64,000 bases of DNA from Pseudofabraea citricarpa (GCA_029641185.1 JAPWGK010000013.1:744001-808000), one strand, 5' to 3'. Shown: positions 31,731 through 44,343, counted from the first letter of the stretch. The notes: generated by a model not told the origin, from the letters alone. Translations and numbers: made by a program.

Positions 31731-34255
31731 ATGACTGACAAGCAAGCTACCGTCTACATTGTAGACCAAGGCCAAACAACCGGAGAATGTCATAATGGCA
31801 GAGTGGAGACCGATCTCGACTATGCCATGCGCTATGTGTGGGACAAGCTTACTACAACCACAGCAGCTGGCAGGAAAACCTGGGCTGTAGGTGTATTGGG
31901 GCTTAGAACAGAGGAAACCAAAGTTCCAATAGAAGATCGTGATGGATATGAACATATTTCTGTTCAGAAAGAGCTTGGACCGATGGAGATGTCTCATCTT
32001 AGAAGCTTGCAAAAAGATATCCGTACCTATGACAACGACCCCGGAGATGCATTTTCAGCCATTGCTCTAGCAGTTCACATCATCAACAAGCACACTAGCA
32101 ACGCAAAGGGGCAACCACTTAAGTATGATCGGAAAATTGTCTTGGTAACCGATGGCCAAGGCGAGATGGAGTTCGACAAAGATTATATCGAAGGGCTCTC
32201 TAACCAGATCAACGAATCCAAAATTACGCTTGTTGTACTGTAAGTGTGCTTGTTATCTAGTAAAACCGAGGTGTGCATTGACTGAATTTTGCAGTGGTGT
32301 TGACTTTGACGACCCCGAGTACGGATTTAAGGAAGAGGATAAGGATTCTAAAAAGGTTTGAAAGACGTTCTTCTCGGAAATCATGTGGCTTATACGAAAT
32401 AGGCTCAGAATGAAGCCGCTCTTAAAAGTCTGGTTGATGAGTGCGAGGGATCAGTATTTGGTACAATGGCTGAAGCCATCGAGGATATGGTGATCCCACG
32501 TCTGAAAACGACCCGACCTTACTCAACATATAAGGGCAAGCTTACTCTAGGAGATCCTTCAAAGTATGAAACAGCTATAGCCATAGATGTTGAGCGATAT
32601 TTCAAAACAAAGGCTGCAAAGCCTCCGTCAGCCAGTAGCTTTGTTGCGCGACCGGACCTTGCAAGTGGCAGTACTCAATCATCTAACACTTTGCCTGGCG
32701 ACACGGACATGCTAGATGCACCAAGAGATGGCGAACTCTCTTCTGTTAGGAATTCACGAACATACAAAATCAAAGATGAGGCTTATGTTGGAAAATTGAT
32801 AGATGTCCCTTTCGAAGAGTTGGAAAAGGGTTATGCCTATGGCAGCACAGCTGTACACATTTCTGCTTCGGATGAAAATGTGACGAAACTTGAGACTGTG
32901 GTAGGATTTTCAATCATTGGCTTCATTCCCATGAGCAATGTAAGCGCCTATCCTTTGAATCTTCAGAAGCAAGCTAACAGTTTTCGAGTACGAGAGATTC
33001 TTGAACATGGGACCAAGTTGCGTTACGATTGCACAGCAGACAAATGACAAGGCTCGCTTGGCACTTTCATCGCTAATCCATGCCCTTCACGAATGGCAGT
33101 CATACGCTGTAGCTAGAATCGTGCTAAAAGACGGAAAGGATCCTAACATCGTTCTACTCGCACCTTCGATTGAGCCTCAACTGGAGTCTCTCATCGATGT
33201 TCCTCTTCCATTTGCGGAAGACGTCCGTGCATACAGATTCCCACCCTTGGATAGAGTTATTACAACCACCGGTGACACACTCGAAAAGCATAGAAATCTA
33301 CCTACAGATGCTTTGAAAGATGCCATGAGTGATTATGTCGACAGCATGGATTTATCCACGTTTGGAAGAGACGATGAAGGGTAAGATTCTTGCCATTCTA
33401 GTGCAATTTGGGAGGATGTTCACTGATGGACAATAGTCAACCTGCAGAATACATGACTATCGATGAAACCTATTCTCCATTAATTCATCGCATTGACCAA
33501 GCAATACGAAGACGTGCGATTCAGCCAGACGAAGGAGTCACTCCACCGGCAGATATTTTACTGAAGTGGACAGGCCCACCTGCTGAGCTTGTTGAAGAAT
33601 CAGCATCCCAACTGCAAAAGCTTGTTGATGCTGCTGACGTTAAAAGAGGTAGATCAATGACCATTCCCTGGGATTCAAACGAGCTAACTATTTGTTTAGT
33701 GGAGCCCAAAGCGAAAGGCAAACGCCGCAAGGAAAATGTGGCACCTCTTTCGGGCCTTGACGTTGACTCTCTTCTCGGTCGTGAGAAGCGCCAGAAGATC
33801 ACAATCGAGAATGCTATACCAGAATTCAAGCAGTCACTTGCAGGTTCCGATTCCGATGAGGCCATTGAAGAGGTTGTCGATCAAATGGCTACCGTTGTCA
33901 GAACACTAGTAACCAACAGTTGCGGCGATAGTGGTTATGATAGAGCTGAAGAGCATTTGAAGGTCATGAGAAGTCAATCGATAGGTTTTGACTTGGTGGA
34001 AAAGTATAACGAGTTTATCAAGGACTTTAAGACAAGACTCCTCAAAGAGGAATTGGGCGGTGATCGAAGAGAATTCTGGTGGAAGGTTGTAAAAAGACAA
34101 AAACTCGGGTTGATCGATACGACTACTATACCAACCTCGAAGGTGTCAGAGGAGGAGGTTCAACAGGCAAGTAACTCTGTTACAATGCTACCTTCTTTAC
34201 TAACTGACCACAGTTCTATTCGATGAAATTGGAGCTTCCAAATCGCAAGAAATAA
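31731..34255 (+). CDS. KU80: Ku80, ATP-dependent DNA helicase II subunit 2
   Basis: Exons are 31731-32239, 32295-32355, 32403-32939, 32989-33380, 33437-34166 and 34214-34255, coding 756 aa. The vWA domain opens [19 protein letters not shown] and includes [15 protein letters not shown]. The beta-barrel region has [28 protein letters not shown] joined to [16 protein letters not shown], and [26 protein letters not shown]. The C-terminal helical domain ends [16 protein letters not shown] and [18 protein letters not shown]. Ku70/Ku80 binds DNA ends for non-homologous end joining and protects telomeres. The last intron (34167-34213) appears to be GC-AG (CAG|GCAAGT), giving a C-terminus [18 protein letters not shown] donor 4 nt downstream would give a different 17-residue tail. 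Other introns are canonical. Confidence 0.93.
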
Positions 34256-34990
34256 TAAAGTGTTAGGAAAGGGATGTCCCGCAAGTATCTGAACTAAAGG
34301 CGTTTTGGAGAAAATATCCGGGGAATGGATTAAGGACAAGACTTTTGTTAAACTTGCATCCAGACGGATATGACTTTGATATGAACAAATGCGTATCAGA
34401 TTCTGTCAAGGCAATGATAATGATTTGAAGGCAATGACTGCTGGTCTCAAAAATCCGCTCTTTGATACTAAGCTTACTGGTAGCTATTCGCTAATACTAT
34501 ATTTTGGACCAACCTTGATTGATACCATTACTCAATGGTCCTAAATTTCAACCTTGGAGAAACGAATGACACAACACTCCAGAAGACTGTATATATCAAG
34601 CATCGTATAAGGTAAGATATATTAATTAAGTTTTGAGCTGTTCATCATGTGATAAGAATTCTATGTCTCGGCTAACTAGTGGCTATTTGTGTAACGTGGA
34701 AGATTGCACCTGCTTGAAAGATCCAACTGCCATAACAAAGTTGTTTGAAAGTAAAGTGCTCTTCGCTTGAATGATCAAATTGAATATTTGTTGTAAGGAC
34801 TAGAAGAGCTACTGCCGGTTTCATTTTAACCTGAGAAGCTACTAGGCAACTACTTTAAAAGTCAAATAGCAGTCACGTTTGCCTGAGCAAACGGACACAC
34901 CAAACAACATTTTCAAGGTACTCGGACCTTCATAAAGATCGTTATACTTTTGTAATTATCCAAATCACCTCTTCAGATACAGACACAACC
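34256..34990. other. Intergenic between KU80 and the nuclease gene
   Basis: This AT-rich spacer is without a coding signal. It holds the KU80 3' region and the promoter of the downstream gene on the same strand. Confidence 0.5.
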
Positions 34991-37358
34991 ATGGACGAGG
35001 ACCGATTAGCTAGGGTCCAAGCCCTGCTCGGCGACACAAGCCTGGAGGAAACCTGGACAGCTCCTACGAGTAAACCGCAAGAGATGCAAAACCCAACCTC
35101 ATCAGATTCGGATGATTATGAGTTGATGACAAGCAAAGAAAGATCTGATAGAGTTGTACAGACCAGTTCTACGAAGAATTTGAGATCATCATCTGTCGTA
35201 CCAGGTGAGTAATTCAACTTCACCGTTGAGCTCGGTTAGGTTGCAACTGCTCACATCTTGCGCGTGCAGAAGCTCCTGCCACAGACAACTCAACTACAGA
35301 AGATCGAACTGATCTAGGGGAAACTTCAGACTGGGAAGAGTATCAGTTTGGACAGTTGGCTGCAGAGAATGAGAGATTTTGCCCCTGGCAGACAATCAAA
35401 AAGTACCCGTCCTATTACATTGGCAATACAAACAGACCAAAGGTTTTTTCTGTTCATCCAATTGATAACCTTCTGCTAACATATCAAGGTGGACAAAAGG
35501 TTCTTCGCAAACGACAAGCTGAGTAATAAGAGAAGTTGGGATATGTGAGTGCTCTTTCCTTGCAGGTTTTAACTCCTTCGCCTGCACTTTCTTTGTGTTC
35601 CCTGCTCTTTCCCCTCTCTTTAAAAACACTTCTACTGACATTTTGAAGCTTCTACCTTCACCACACAGAAGAGAACAAACCCCCTATCCTCCTTGTCCCA
35701 ACCAAACAGTTCCAAGATTTCCTCAACCACATCAACAAGAAGTTAAACATCTCACTTACTATCCCTCACGTGGGTCCAATGGAAGGTTTCGAGTTCACTT
35801 TCCCAGACAACGGAACACCACGACCGAGATATCTCGGCAAATCAACAAACAGCAAGATGATCGAGGATTTCGTGAAGGGGGGAGTTCCTCCAAAGGAATA
35901 CGCGCCTAGATACGAACAGCCGTCCACTGTAGCTCCTACTGATCGATCCCTTGAGGCATACAGAGCAAAAATCAACCTCATGTCCCAAACGCAGAAAGGT
36001 AAAAAGCTTGCGAACAAAGAAAAGGCCAAGGCGGATCGAATTGCCCGACAGAAATCCTGGAGCTCTGCCATCAAGCGAGTGCAGCGATATCTAGGCTTGC
36101 GTGATTTGCATCATGATTATCGCGGAGAACTCACTCGCATCAGAGAGAAATACAAAGCACAAGGTCTCGAGTGGCTAGAACTCGCTGAGGCTGTGGACCG
36201 AGACGCTGCAAAGATTCCATCTTCTGTCAAGTTCGACGCCGATCATCCAAGCTTCTTCCCAACAGAGGATTCTGTTGTCTTCGTCTGCATCGATGTCGAA
36301 GCCTGGGAGCGTAACCAGAAGATCATCACGGAGATTGGCGTCAGTACTCTGGACACAGAAGACATCAAGAATATTGCACCAGGAAAGGGAGGAGAGAACT
36401 GGATGAAGGCAATACGCGCTCGCCATTTCAGAATCATCGAGAACCAACATTACGAGAATAAGGACTTTGTGAGAGGCTGTGCTGATAAGTTTGAGTTTGG
36501 GTACGTCGAACTGTCTCTTTTTCTTCAAACCATGCTGACCAATCTGACAGAGAGAGCGAGTTCATCCATCTTCGGGATGTATCTTCTACAGTCGCAGCTT
36601 GCTTCAAGTACCCCTTTTCTGGACCTAGTGCAGACAACAGCGGTCCAGAAGTCACAGAGCGTAACATCATCCTAGTTGGTCACGATGTTGATGCGGACAT
36701 CTCGTTCCTTCGAGGTATCGGTTACAACGTACTCAACCTCCGAAACTTGAAGGAGAAGCACGATACTGCTTCCATGTACCGCTATCTTCGACGTGAGCCA
36801 AACCCTCGAAATCTGGGCCATATCCTGGCAGATCTTGGACTCGTTGGCTGGAATCTGCACAATGCAGGCAATGACGCCATGTATACTCTTCAGGCCATGA
36901 TCGGTATCTCTATTGAGCATATCGTTGAGAAGCAGAAGAACAAGGAACGCCGCGAGAAGGAATTCCAGGACAGAAAACACGAGTACGTTTCATTGTGCCC
37001 CGATACGCGCAGCCCTTTACTAACTTGAACGAGTAGAGCATTAAATGAAGCAGAAGAAAAATTCATGGAACAAGAGGAAGGTTGGAGCTCGGATGAAGAA
37101 GGCAGTGATGGAGGAGAAGCAGTTGCCACCGCACTTCCTATGCGAGGCAAGAATCAGACGAACCCTCAACCCACCATTCAGTCCCCACCAATTCGCACCA
37201 AGCGTTACAATTCCAAGAAGGAAGACAACCTTTTGGTGGATGTGGTTGAAGTTGGTGGTTCTGCATCTCCTGAAGATCCTAACACCCCCAAGGGATCACC
37301 CATCAAGAAGTCGAAAATCACTGTAGAGGATGTAGAGGAGGTCAATGAGATGTGGTAA
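34991..37358 (+). CDS. DEDDh exonuclease-fold protein of the Gfd2/QDE-2-interacting type
   Basis: Six exons are 34991-35204, 35270-35442, 35489-35544, 35649-36500, 36551-36982 and 37037-37358, coding 682 aa with all phases consistent. The N-terminus is acidic and disordered, followed by a conserved block (EDWEEY-type, CPWQTIKKYPSYYIG, WDIFYLHHTEENKPPILLVP). A basic helical stretch with RIARQKSWSSAIKRVQRYLG precedes the C-terminal RNase-H-like domain. The four DEDDh motifs are present: FVCIDVEAWE, DVDADISFLR after ILVGHD, and LHNAGNDAMYTLQ (H-x4-D). The family includes yeast Gfd2 and Neurospora QIP, a nuclease that removes the passenger strand in quelling. The domain call is good and catalytic residues look intact. 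The RNA or DNA substrate is not known. The C-terminal tail is acidic and S/P-rich. Confidence 0.8.
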
Positions 37359-37968
37359 GAAAGAGGCGAATGGAAGAGAGTAATGTATGATTAACTGCCA
37401 CTGCCGTGTTTATCAAGGCTGGTTGGGGAAGGGAGAAGACACGAGAACATTGACATTCATGACTGGCAACTCCTCAGAGTTAGACTAGCTTACTGGACTT
37501 CATCTCATAACGTAGCATAGCATAGCAATGTTTACTGGTATTCAGATAACAAAGTTTTGCGAGCATACTTTGAAATCAGTTCTTCGTTGTGATCACATGC
37601 AATGACCTTGGGAAAGAATTTGTGTGGTCGAATCTTGAAGATGATTCATTTTGAGAGGAGAGTCTCCTTTTGAACAATTGTAGATTGTTCCCGAGAAATA
37701 GCATTTCATGCCAGGTCCTTCCTGGCCGCCGGCCCCGAATGCTCCCAGCCAAACTCCATTCGCTGATGCCGAACTGAACATGGTAAAGCAAATTCCCAGC
37801 GTAGGGGAAAGTGCGAGATTATGAAAGAAAGGAAAAAAGAACCGTGAAAAAAAGCTATGCTACAGTTCATCGTACTCATACAAACAAGAGGTGCTGTGGT
37901 GGGTGATCCCCAGACGTCTTCGAGCGAAGATTGAAAAGAGAGGGGGGAAGAGGTTGGCGTGATGTGAT
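37359..37968. other. Convergent 3' region
   Basis: This lies between converging genes (nuclease and PAM18). I see no coding or structural signal. Confidence 0.5.
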
Positions 37969-38421
37969 CTAGCCGTTCTTCTCGAGAAACTCCTTTGCCT
38001 CGTTGACTTTGGTTGCGAGGTATGGGCTTCCGCCGCGATCTGGATGGTTCAACATCATGAGGGTACGATGGTTCTTGCGGATGCGTTCTTTCGTCAATTG
38101 ACGTTCCCTGTTTGTCAAGAGATGTTAGTATCGTCTCGCGGTTAATGGAGACGCAGAAGAAGGCTTACGAAAGCTGAAGAATCAGCGCCGCCTCTCTCCG
38201 ATTCATCTTTGGCTCAAATCCACCCTTGTAAAAAGCCTTTCCCAGTGCTCCTACTGCTTCCCCTCTGGATCGACGTAGAGCCACGAGGCCGGCACGCCCC
38301 TGTGTAGTTCTTTTGTTAGGTCTATATTCCCCCTCAGGGCATTCTAAGTGTGCGGATGAAGAAAACGTACCAGGAACGCAGCCGCCGCGACGCCGACTCC
38401 AACCGCAAGAACCGAAGCCAT
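37969..38421 (-). CDS. PAM18: PAM18/TIM14, J-protein of the mitochondrial import motor
   Basis: Exons are 38421-38371, 38299-38169 and 38107-37969, 107 codons including the stop. Introns are 71 and 61 nt. The N-terminus [17 protein letters not shown] plus GRAGLVAL forms the single TM anchor. [25 protein letters not shown] is the family's linker and helix I. The J-domain HPD is at residues 82-84 ([23 protein letters not shown]). Pam18 stimulates the Hsp70 ATPase at the TIM23 channel, partnered by Pam16. The length (106 aa) matches other filamentous fungi and lacks the intermembrane-space extension of budding yeast. An acidic open frame in the leader could be spliced on (see findings). Confidence 0.94.
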
Positions 38422-39073
38422 CTTTTATGTACCTTGGTGACTGGACGGATGTGAAAGTTGTGTAGTTGTGGTGGTTGTGGGTGTGGCGGAGATTTTGATG
38501 GGACGGGTGGTGCTGGGCGTGATGGTGGTGTTGGTAGTTGAGGAGTTTGTGAGATTGGACCTTCTGCCTCTTCACTAATCGGCGCTAGTTGGGGGGACTC
38601 GTTATCGGACGGTTGACTTCTGCTGTCAGACCAATTCTCGTTGTCACTCTCGTTATCACTGTCGTCGCAATAAGTTCTCAAGTTTGCAACCGTTAGGTTG
38701 CGAGGCAGGCCTCGGAAGGGCTCTCGGCCCGACACGGGCTGGGACATCTATTATCCGTCAGCACGGGACCACGTCTGTCACTCTCATCTAGTCGGGTTTG
38801 GTTTGCAGAGCAAAGATCTCACTGTCCAGAGTAGCTATAGGGTTGGAGCTCTTACCTTGGGCGCTTGTGAGAGTTGATGTTTTTGGAAAGTAAGGATGAA
38901 GTTGAAGAAGAACACAAAAGGTCACGGGGATTGGGTCATGTGACTCACTGTCTATAAGCGGATTAGCGCATTTCTTATCCAAAATTCTCAAAAGATTATC
39001 GATATCTTCGTGAGTTGGTCGCCGCCGCGCAAATTTCCTCCGCATCCACAAACGACAACACAAAGCCGTTAAG
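38422..39073. promoter_or_regulatory. Divergent region PAM18/RLP24
   Basis: The part next to PAM18 is CA-rich and leader-like, and the part next to RLP24 is also CA-rich. A minus-strand open frame from an ATG at 38747, rich in S/D/N/E, runs into the PAM18 leader and may be an alternative first exon. Confidence 0.5.
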
Positions 39074-40128
39074 ATGAGGTATGTTATTACGATTTCTTTA
39101 TTTTTATCACCTAGAGAACAAAAGTGTCTTGCGATTGGAATTGCTTTTGTTGGCGCACGTCGACTGCGAAGTTTATGGTCCATGGAGTTCAGAGCATGTT
39201 GGTGTGTGGTGGAGGTTATAAAGACCGATGTTATGGGCCGCAAAGAGCATTCACTGGGAATGTCATCATCTGCAAGCATGATCTGTAGAGTCATGAACTG
39301 CGAAGGATATTATTTCAAGCTTCAGTGTTCGCAAAGTCTCAAGACGTGAAGGCTTTGAGCTATCATGTACCGCAAGATCGATCCACTCCAAAGACACCAT
39401 ACGGAGAACCCGATATTACTTGATGAACCGGCTAGGGAAAATCCCAGATGCTAACATGTCTTCTGTAGGATCGAGACTTGTTATTTCTGCTCGCAGCCAT
39501 GCTACCCGAGTAAGGGAATCACATTTGTTCGAGTAAGTCCTCAGCAAGAATATGTCCAAATTATTGAGCTAACAGGTTCAAGAATGATGCACGTCTGTTC
39601 CGATTCTGCAGATCGAAATGCCACAAGAATGTATGAAGGCTCGAATCCTCCAAAATTGCAGATACTGATACCCCACCACAGTTCAAGATGAAGCGAAACC
39701 CTAGAAAGTTGAAGTGGACCAAGGCATTCAGAAAATCAGCTGGAAAGGAGATGGTCGTCGATAGCACACTTACCTTTGCGGCGAGACGGAACGTTCCTGT
39801 TCGATACAACCGCGACTTGGTTGCTACCACGCTCAAGGCCATGCAGAGAGTCGGCGAGATCAGACAGCGCCGCGAGCGTGTCTTCTATAAGAAGCGTATG
39901 GAGGGCAACAAGGAGCGCGAGAGAGCTGCCAATAGAAAATTGGTCGCTGAGAACTCGCACTTGCTACCTAAGGTTAGAGGAAGTGAGCGCAAGGCTCTTG
40001 AGGAGGCTGGTGAGGAGGTTGAGGAGGAGATCGTCGAGAAGCAGAAGGCCAAGGTGTTTGGAAAGATGAAGGTCAGGAGACGTGCTTTGGTTGATGGTGG
40101 TGTTGAGGACGAAATGGATATGGATTGA
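39074..40128 (+). CDS. RLP24: RLP24, 60S ribosome biogenesis factor (L24e family)
   Basis: Exons are 39074-39078 (only MR-), 39469-39532, 39583-39630 and 39682-40128, coding 187 aa. The first intron is 390 nt, several times longer than its neighbours. The others are 50 and 51 nt. The product starts [40 protein letters not shown], giving the L24e C4 zinc motif, followed by [21 protein letters not shown]. The C-terminal half is basic and coiled, ending with an acidic EDEMDMD. Rlp24 holds the place of Rpl24 on pre-60S particles and recruits the AAA-ATPase Drg1 for its own release in the cytoplasm. Three splice-created joins all fall in conserved residues, so the model is firm. Confidence 0.94.
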
Positions 40129-40879
40129 TAGGTTGGTTTCTGTGTGAGAATGAATGGAATCAAGGCGTTCTATGGGCTCTGCAAAAAATATCTGTGTCAT
40201 GGAGTTTTGGGGTTCTATTCTAATTAGATGGAATGAGAAAATTACAAAGTCAGGAATGTTTATCTTGTCTTCTTCGGCCATCATTATGAACCAGGATTAC
40301 TTTCAAATGTTATCTCTTGAGCTGACTAGAGTTTCAAGATCACTGAACCTGGGTTTTCTCTTTGGGTAGGTTAAACTCCATTCATTTCCTATCATGAATA
40401 GACCTCTCACCTGTAGTATCTTTGTCTTTCAGCCCAAGAACCTATATCATCTTGATGATGAGGCAGAAAAGGAACGCCTACTTAATAAAAGTGAGCGCGA
40501 GATATAAGATCCAGATGAGTTTCCCATCTCTCTAGCTTCTTGATATCAATACCTTAGTGTACAAAGCCACTCAACCACTCACTCGCTGGTTCAGGCTACG
40601 GATAGGCCAGCCAGACTCTGGTCGTTAATTCCCATGATCTCATCCCATCAGGCTCTCAATTCTAAGAACGCGTATCATCTCCAGAGCAGACTAGAGGAAG
40701 AACGAACATCCATCTAAATGTAGAAGATAGCAGTGAAAAGTGGACTCCAACCAAGTCTGTTCCTCGACTTGAATTACCTGGTCAATCTTAGAGCTGTACC
40801 TCCCGTCTTCCCCGTCGTTTTTCTGGGTGGCTGATTTATGAAACCACATGCTACCTGGTTAGGATATCATAATCAGTTT

Positions 40880-40904
40880 AGAGAGAGAGAGAGAGAGAGA
40901 GAGA
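40880..40904. repeat. (GA)12 microsatellite
   Basis: An uninterrupted GA dinucleotide tract in the gene-free region downstream of RLP24. Confidence 0.9.
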
Positions 40905-41455
40905 TACATAAAAGCTAGAGGTAATCAATATCAAGCAAAAGTCATCTTGGTATAAACCACCGAGCAAATCAAACGAGTTGACGAAATGCGATAAAAGGGC
41001 GAATAAAATTAATACCTACGTTTCCTTGTCTTCTTCTTCTTCTTCTCCTTCTTCTTCTTAGTATGTATGTATGCAATCACTAACAGTACTATAGACCTAA
41101 ACATCCACATCAGATATTCGATCTTTCCTCCCTCACCTCGCTTGTTTCTCCAAGTGAGCCACGATGGTGCTCATATATAGCTAGGTGACCAGCTTGATAG
41201 GTGTGATAGATAAAAACACACATCAGTTCTGAGAATGAGATGCGTTGCAAAAGACCCAAATTCGAAAATCTCGAGCCTCGATTTGAAGTCAGAAACTGAG
41301 AGGAGAAGGAGAGGGTTCATCGCGTGATGCAATGAATCGAGCCCGTCTCTTCCTCGTCCGTTCTCTAAGTACCTATATAACGGATGAATGAATGATGCCC
41401 TTCGATGGGTTTGATTACTTACTTGCTTTGCTCTCTTGATTCATCCTCCCGAGCT

Positions 41456-41485
41456 GGTTTTGGTTTTGGTTTTGGTTTTGGTTTT
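41456..41485. repeat. (GGTTTT)5 tandem repeat
   Basis: Five perfect hexamers. The unit resembles a ciliate telomere repeat but is internal and short, so it is a simple repeat. Confidence 0.85.
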
Positions 41486-44343
41486 GCTGGACTTGAGTTG
41501 AGGAAAAGGAATAAATAACCTTTCTATTCATGGTTATCTATCAATCTTCTCCTCCACTCCTGCTCTCACTCCTCCCCTCACCCTACGCACTGCCTAAGAG
41601 AACCTCACCCCCTCGTGCGATCCAAGACAGACTACCAACCTACGCACGACACCCTAACACAGACAAGGAAACCAGGAAACTAGGTAGCGATGGCTATTCT
41701 GCCGTACCGCAACCACGACCCCAGCCGCGAGCCAAGGGACGGAAGCACGTCTGGTTTACCCACCTAGTTTAGTTGAGTGGCAATACCTCCCTTGCCTACC
41801 TATCCTATCGGTGAGACCGATAAGACAAGTTCCTAGGTATGTATGTTAGTAGGCCTGAGTATCTACCTAAGAAAGCATTATTTTTTCCCGGAAAGACACT
41901 AGGACGGACCATTCATATTCCCATAGCCATACAGTACTGTACGTCCGTCAATCAACCACTAACTAACTAACCTAAAAAAAAAATCATATCCGCGTCATGT
42001 TATATATTCTGCTACCGTACCGTACAGCTCACACTGACCACTGACCACTGACCATCGACCATCGAGCAGCATGAATCAGATCAGAGAACCGGCGATTCAT
42101 TCGTCAATCGCAACATGATGGATGCTATACTACTTAGGTCTATCCATTCGCATCGAGTACCAACCAGCACGCCACGTTATATCGTACCTAGGTATGCATC
42201 ACTAGCAAGAAAGGGATTTCCAAGTCCCGAGGGCTTTGTTCGTGACCGCCTCCCACGCCTTGCCATACAAAGCTTCATTATAGGTAACCTAGTACGGATC
42301 TAGGTCTAGAACTAAGTCTCTTTTCCACACTGCACCAACTTCAAGAATCTACCAGAAAAGAGAGAAGAAAAAAAGCAAAAGATGCGGCATGTCAACGATG
42401 AGAAGCTTGTCGTGTTCATAAGGCTGGAAGGCTGGCCGTTAGAAAAATCAAAATCAAAAAAAAGAAAAGAAAAAGGCTTGGAGAGGGGTGGACAAGCTCA
42501 CACTTCCACTTCCACTTCCACTTACTGTACAATGACCGTTCCACTGGGAAGTCTGGGGAACCAAGAAATAAGAAACCTACCGTACCACAAGCACGCAAGA
42601 CACAACCTCACTCTATCACCTTATTCATCAACGGAGCCCGGCACCAAGAGGATTTTTCAAGGTACAGAGCCACTTGGTGACTCTTGGAGACCTCTCGGCC
42701 GACCGTGAACATGTACCAACGGTTTGGTGTTGCCTCTCCCTCCATATCTGGCTTGGACTTTGGAGATAGCTATTATGGGTAGCTATTGTGGAGACGGACC
42801 CGAATGGAAACAGCGACAAGCCCTTGGAAGATTCAGAGCTGAGGGAGAAACCCACAAATTCTTTGAAACGCACCTCTCTCAGGGACTCTCACTCGCACAC
42901 TGCACAACCTCCAAACAGCATTGAACAAGGCAGAGAAACATAACCTGAATTGACCGTCTTGGGTTTTTTTCTTTGCTTAAAGCACGGGAGATGTCGGATG
43001 GGAGAGGGACCCAGAGGGGAGGGTGCGTGATTGGAAAAGAAGTCGCCAAGTCGGGAGTAATCGAGAGCTCGGCAACCTTTATCGATCGAGTGTGAGCATG
43101 GCCCAGCAAAGAAGAACTTCTGCACAAGGCTTGTCGTGCAGCTGAACCTTCAACCTTCCAACTTCCAAGATCATCCATCTGGGGAAGCTCTTGTGGTGAG
43201 AGAAAAGATGGGATTTTTAGAAGTGGGACTTTGCAGCTGTCAGAAATAAACCGGAGACCGGAAGAACTGGAGAAAGCTGTCAGTCTGCTGCACGAGATTG
43301 TCTACCTACCATGACAAACTTAATGTGCGAGTCGTCATCTCTCGTCCCAAGGGTCAAAGCCTCTCTCTTGCTTGCTTGTTGCTTGATGCTTGAGCCCCCT
43401 AGCCATGCCAGATGGCCCGTAGCTAAGGCGCATTCTATATGGGGGCTTTGCTTTGCACTCACGAAACATGTTTAATCCCTCATCAACACCAGAGACTTCG
43501 ACTGGCGATGGGAGAGGGTGTGTGGGTGGCAAGGGCTTGCTTCCATGTTTGCCAATTCTTGACATACGTGCTCGGCCACTTTTGGACAAATATAGCTGGA
43601 GGGGAGATTGGACCTCGAGATTGGAAGATTGCAGATTAGGGAATTGTGACCAGCACAGCACCATGGACAATAACGGCGCGGGGATGGGCAGAAGCCAGAA
43701 AGAGAGCAAGATTGAAGTCCAGAGACTCCGTCGCTCTCGCCGAGAGGCTTGGAAAAGCCTTGGGAGGGGGGGTGGAAACTCTTGGGGGGAGGAGCGGGCC
43801 AAGGACTGGGCATTTCTCTGTTTAGTTGATATTCCAAGATAGATGGCATCAGAGGCTGATTGCGAGTGGTCGGAAGATAGAGTCGATGCTGGCCATCAGC
43901 CCATCTGTCCATCCACCTCTTTTGTCGAGTGTTGATGGGCTGGTGCCGGATACGACCAGCCATCGGCATATCGATGGAAGAATTGTGTGAGTATGTAGGT
44001 GAGTAGTATAGTAGGTGAGTCGGGGATGTGCCACGGAAAGGAATTAGCCCTGAACTCTGTTTGCTGTCTCTCTCTCATTTCCATCATTTCCATTTCAGCA
44101 TGTTCGCTGTTCGCTGTTCGTCCGTACTTCGTAGGGAGCGACGGAGGGATAATTCTATTTCTGAAAATAGCAGAGAGGGAGAAGCACCCAAAACATGTGC
44201 CGCCAGATGTGCAACATGCAACGTGCAACGTGGGCAGGCGGATGTGCGGGAGAAGGAAGAGAGGCAAGGCAAGGCAAGATGGATGGATGGATGATGATGA
44301 GTCGCTGACTGGGTGCGTGATGTGATGACAGGCAATCATTTCA

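Noticed and set aside
32940..33060. Apparent frameshift in the middle of KU80
   Set aside because: A canonical 49-nt intron (GTAAGC to CGAG at 32940-32988) restores the family sequence [13 protein letters not shown] in frame.
38788..39294. 168-codon minus-strand frame over RLP24 exon 1 and intron
   Set aside because: It overlaps a firm gene and lacks a domain as a whole. Only its ATG-proximal part is kept as a weak lead.
41456..41485. Telomere-like GGTTTT repeat
   Set aside because: Only five copies, internal to the chromosome, and not the usual TTAGGG of filamentous fungi.
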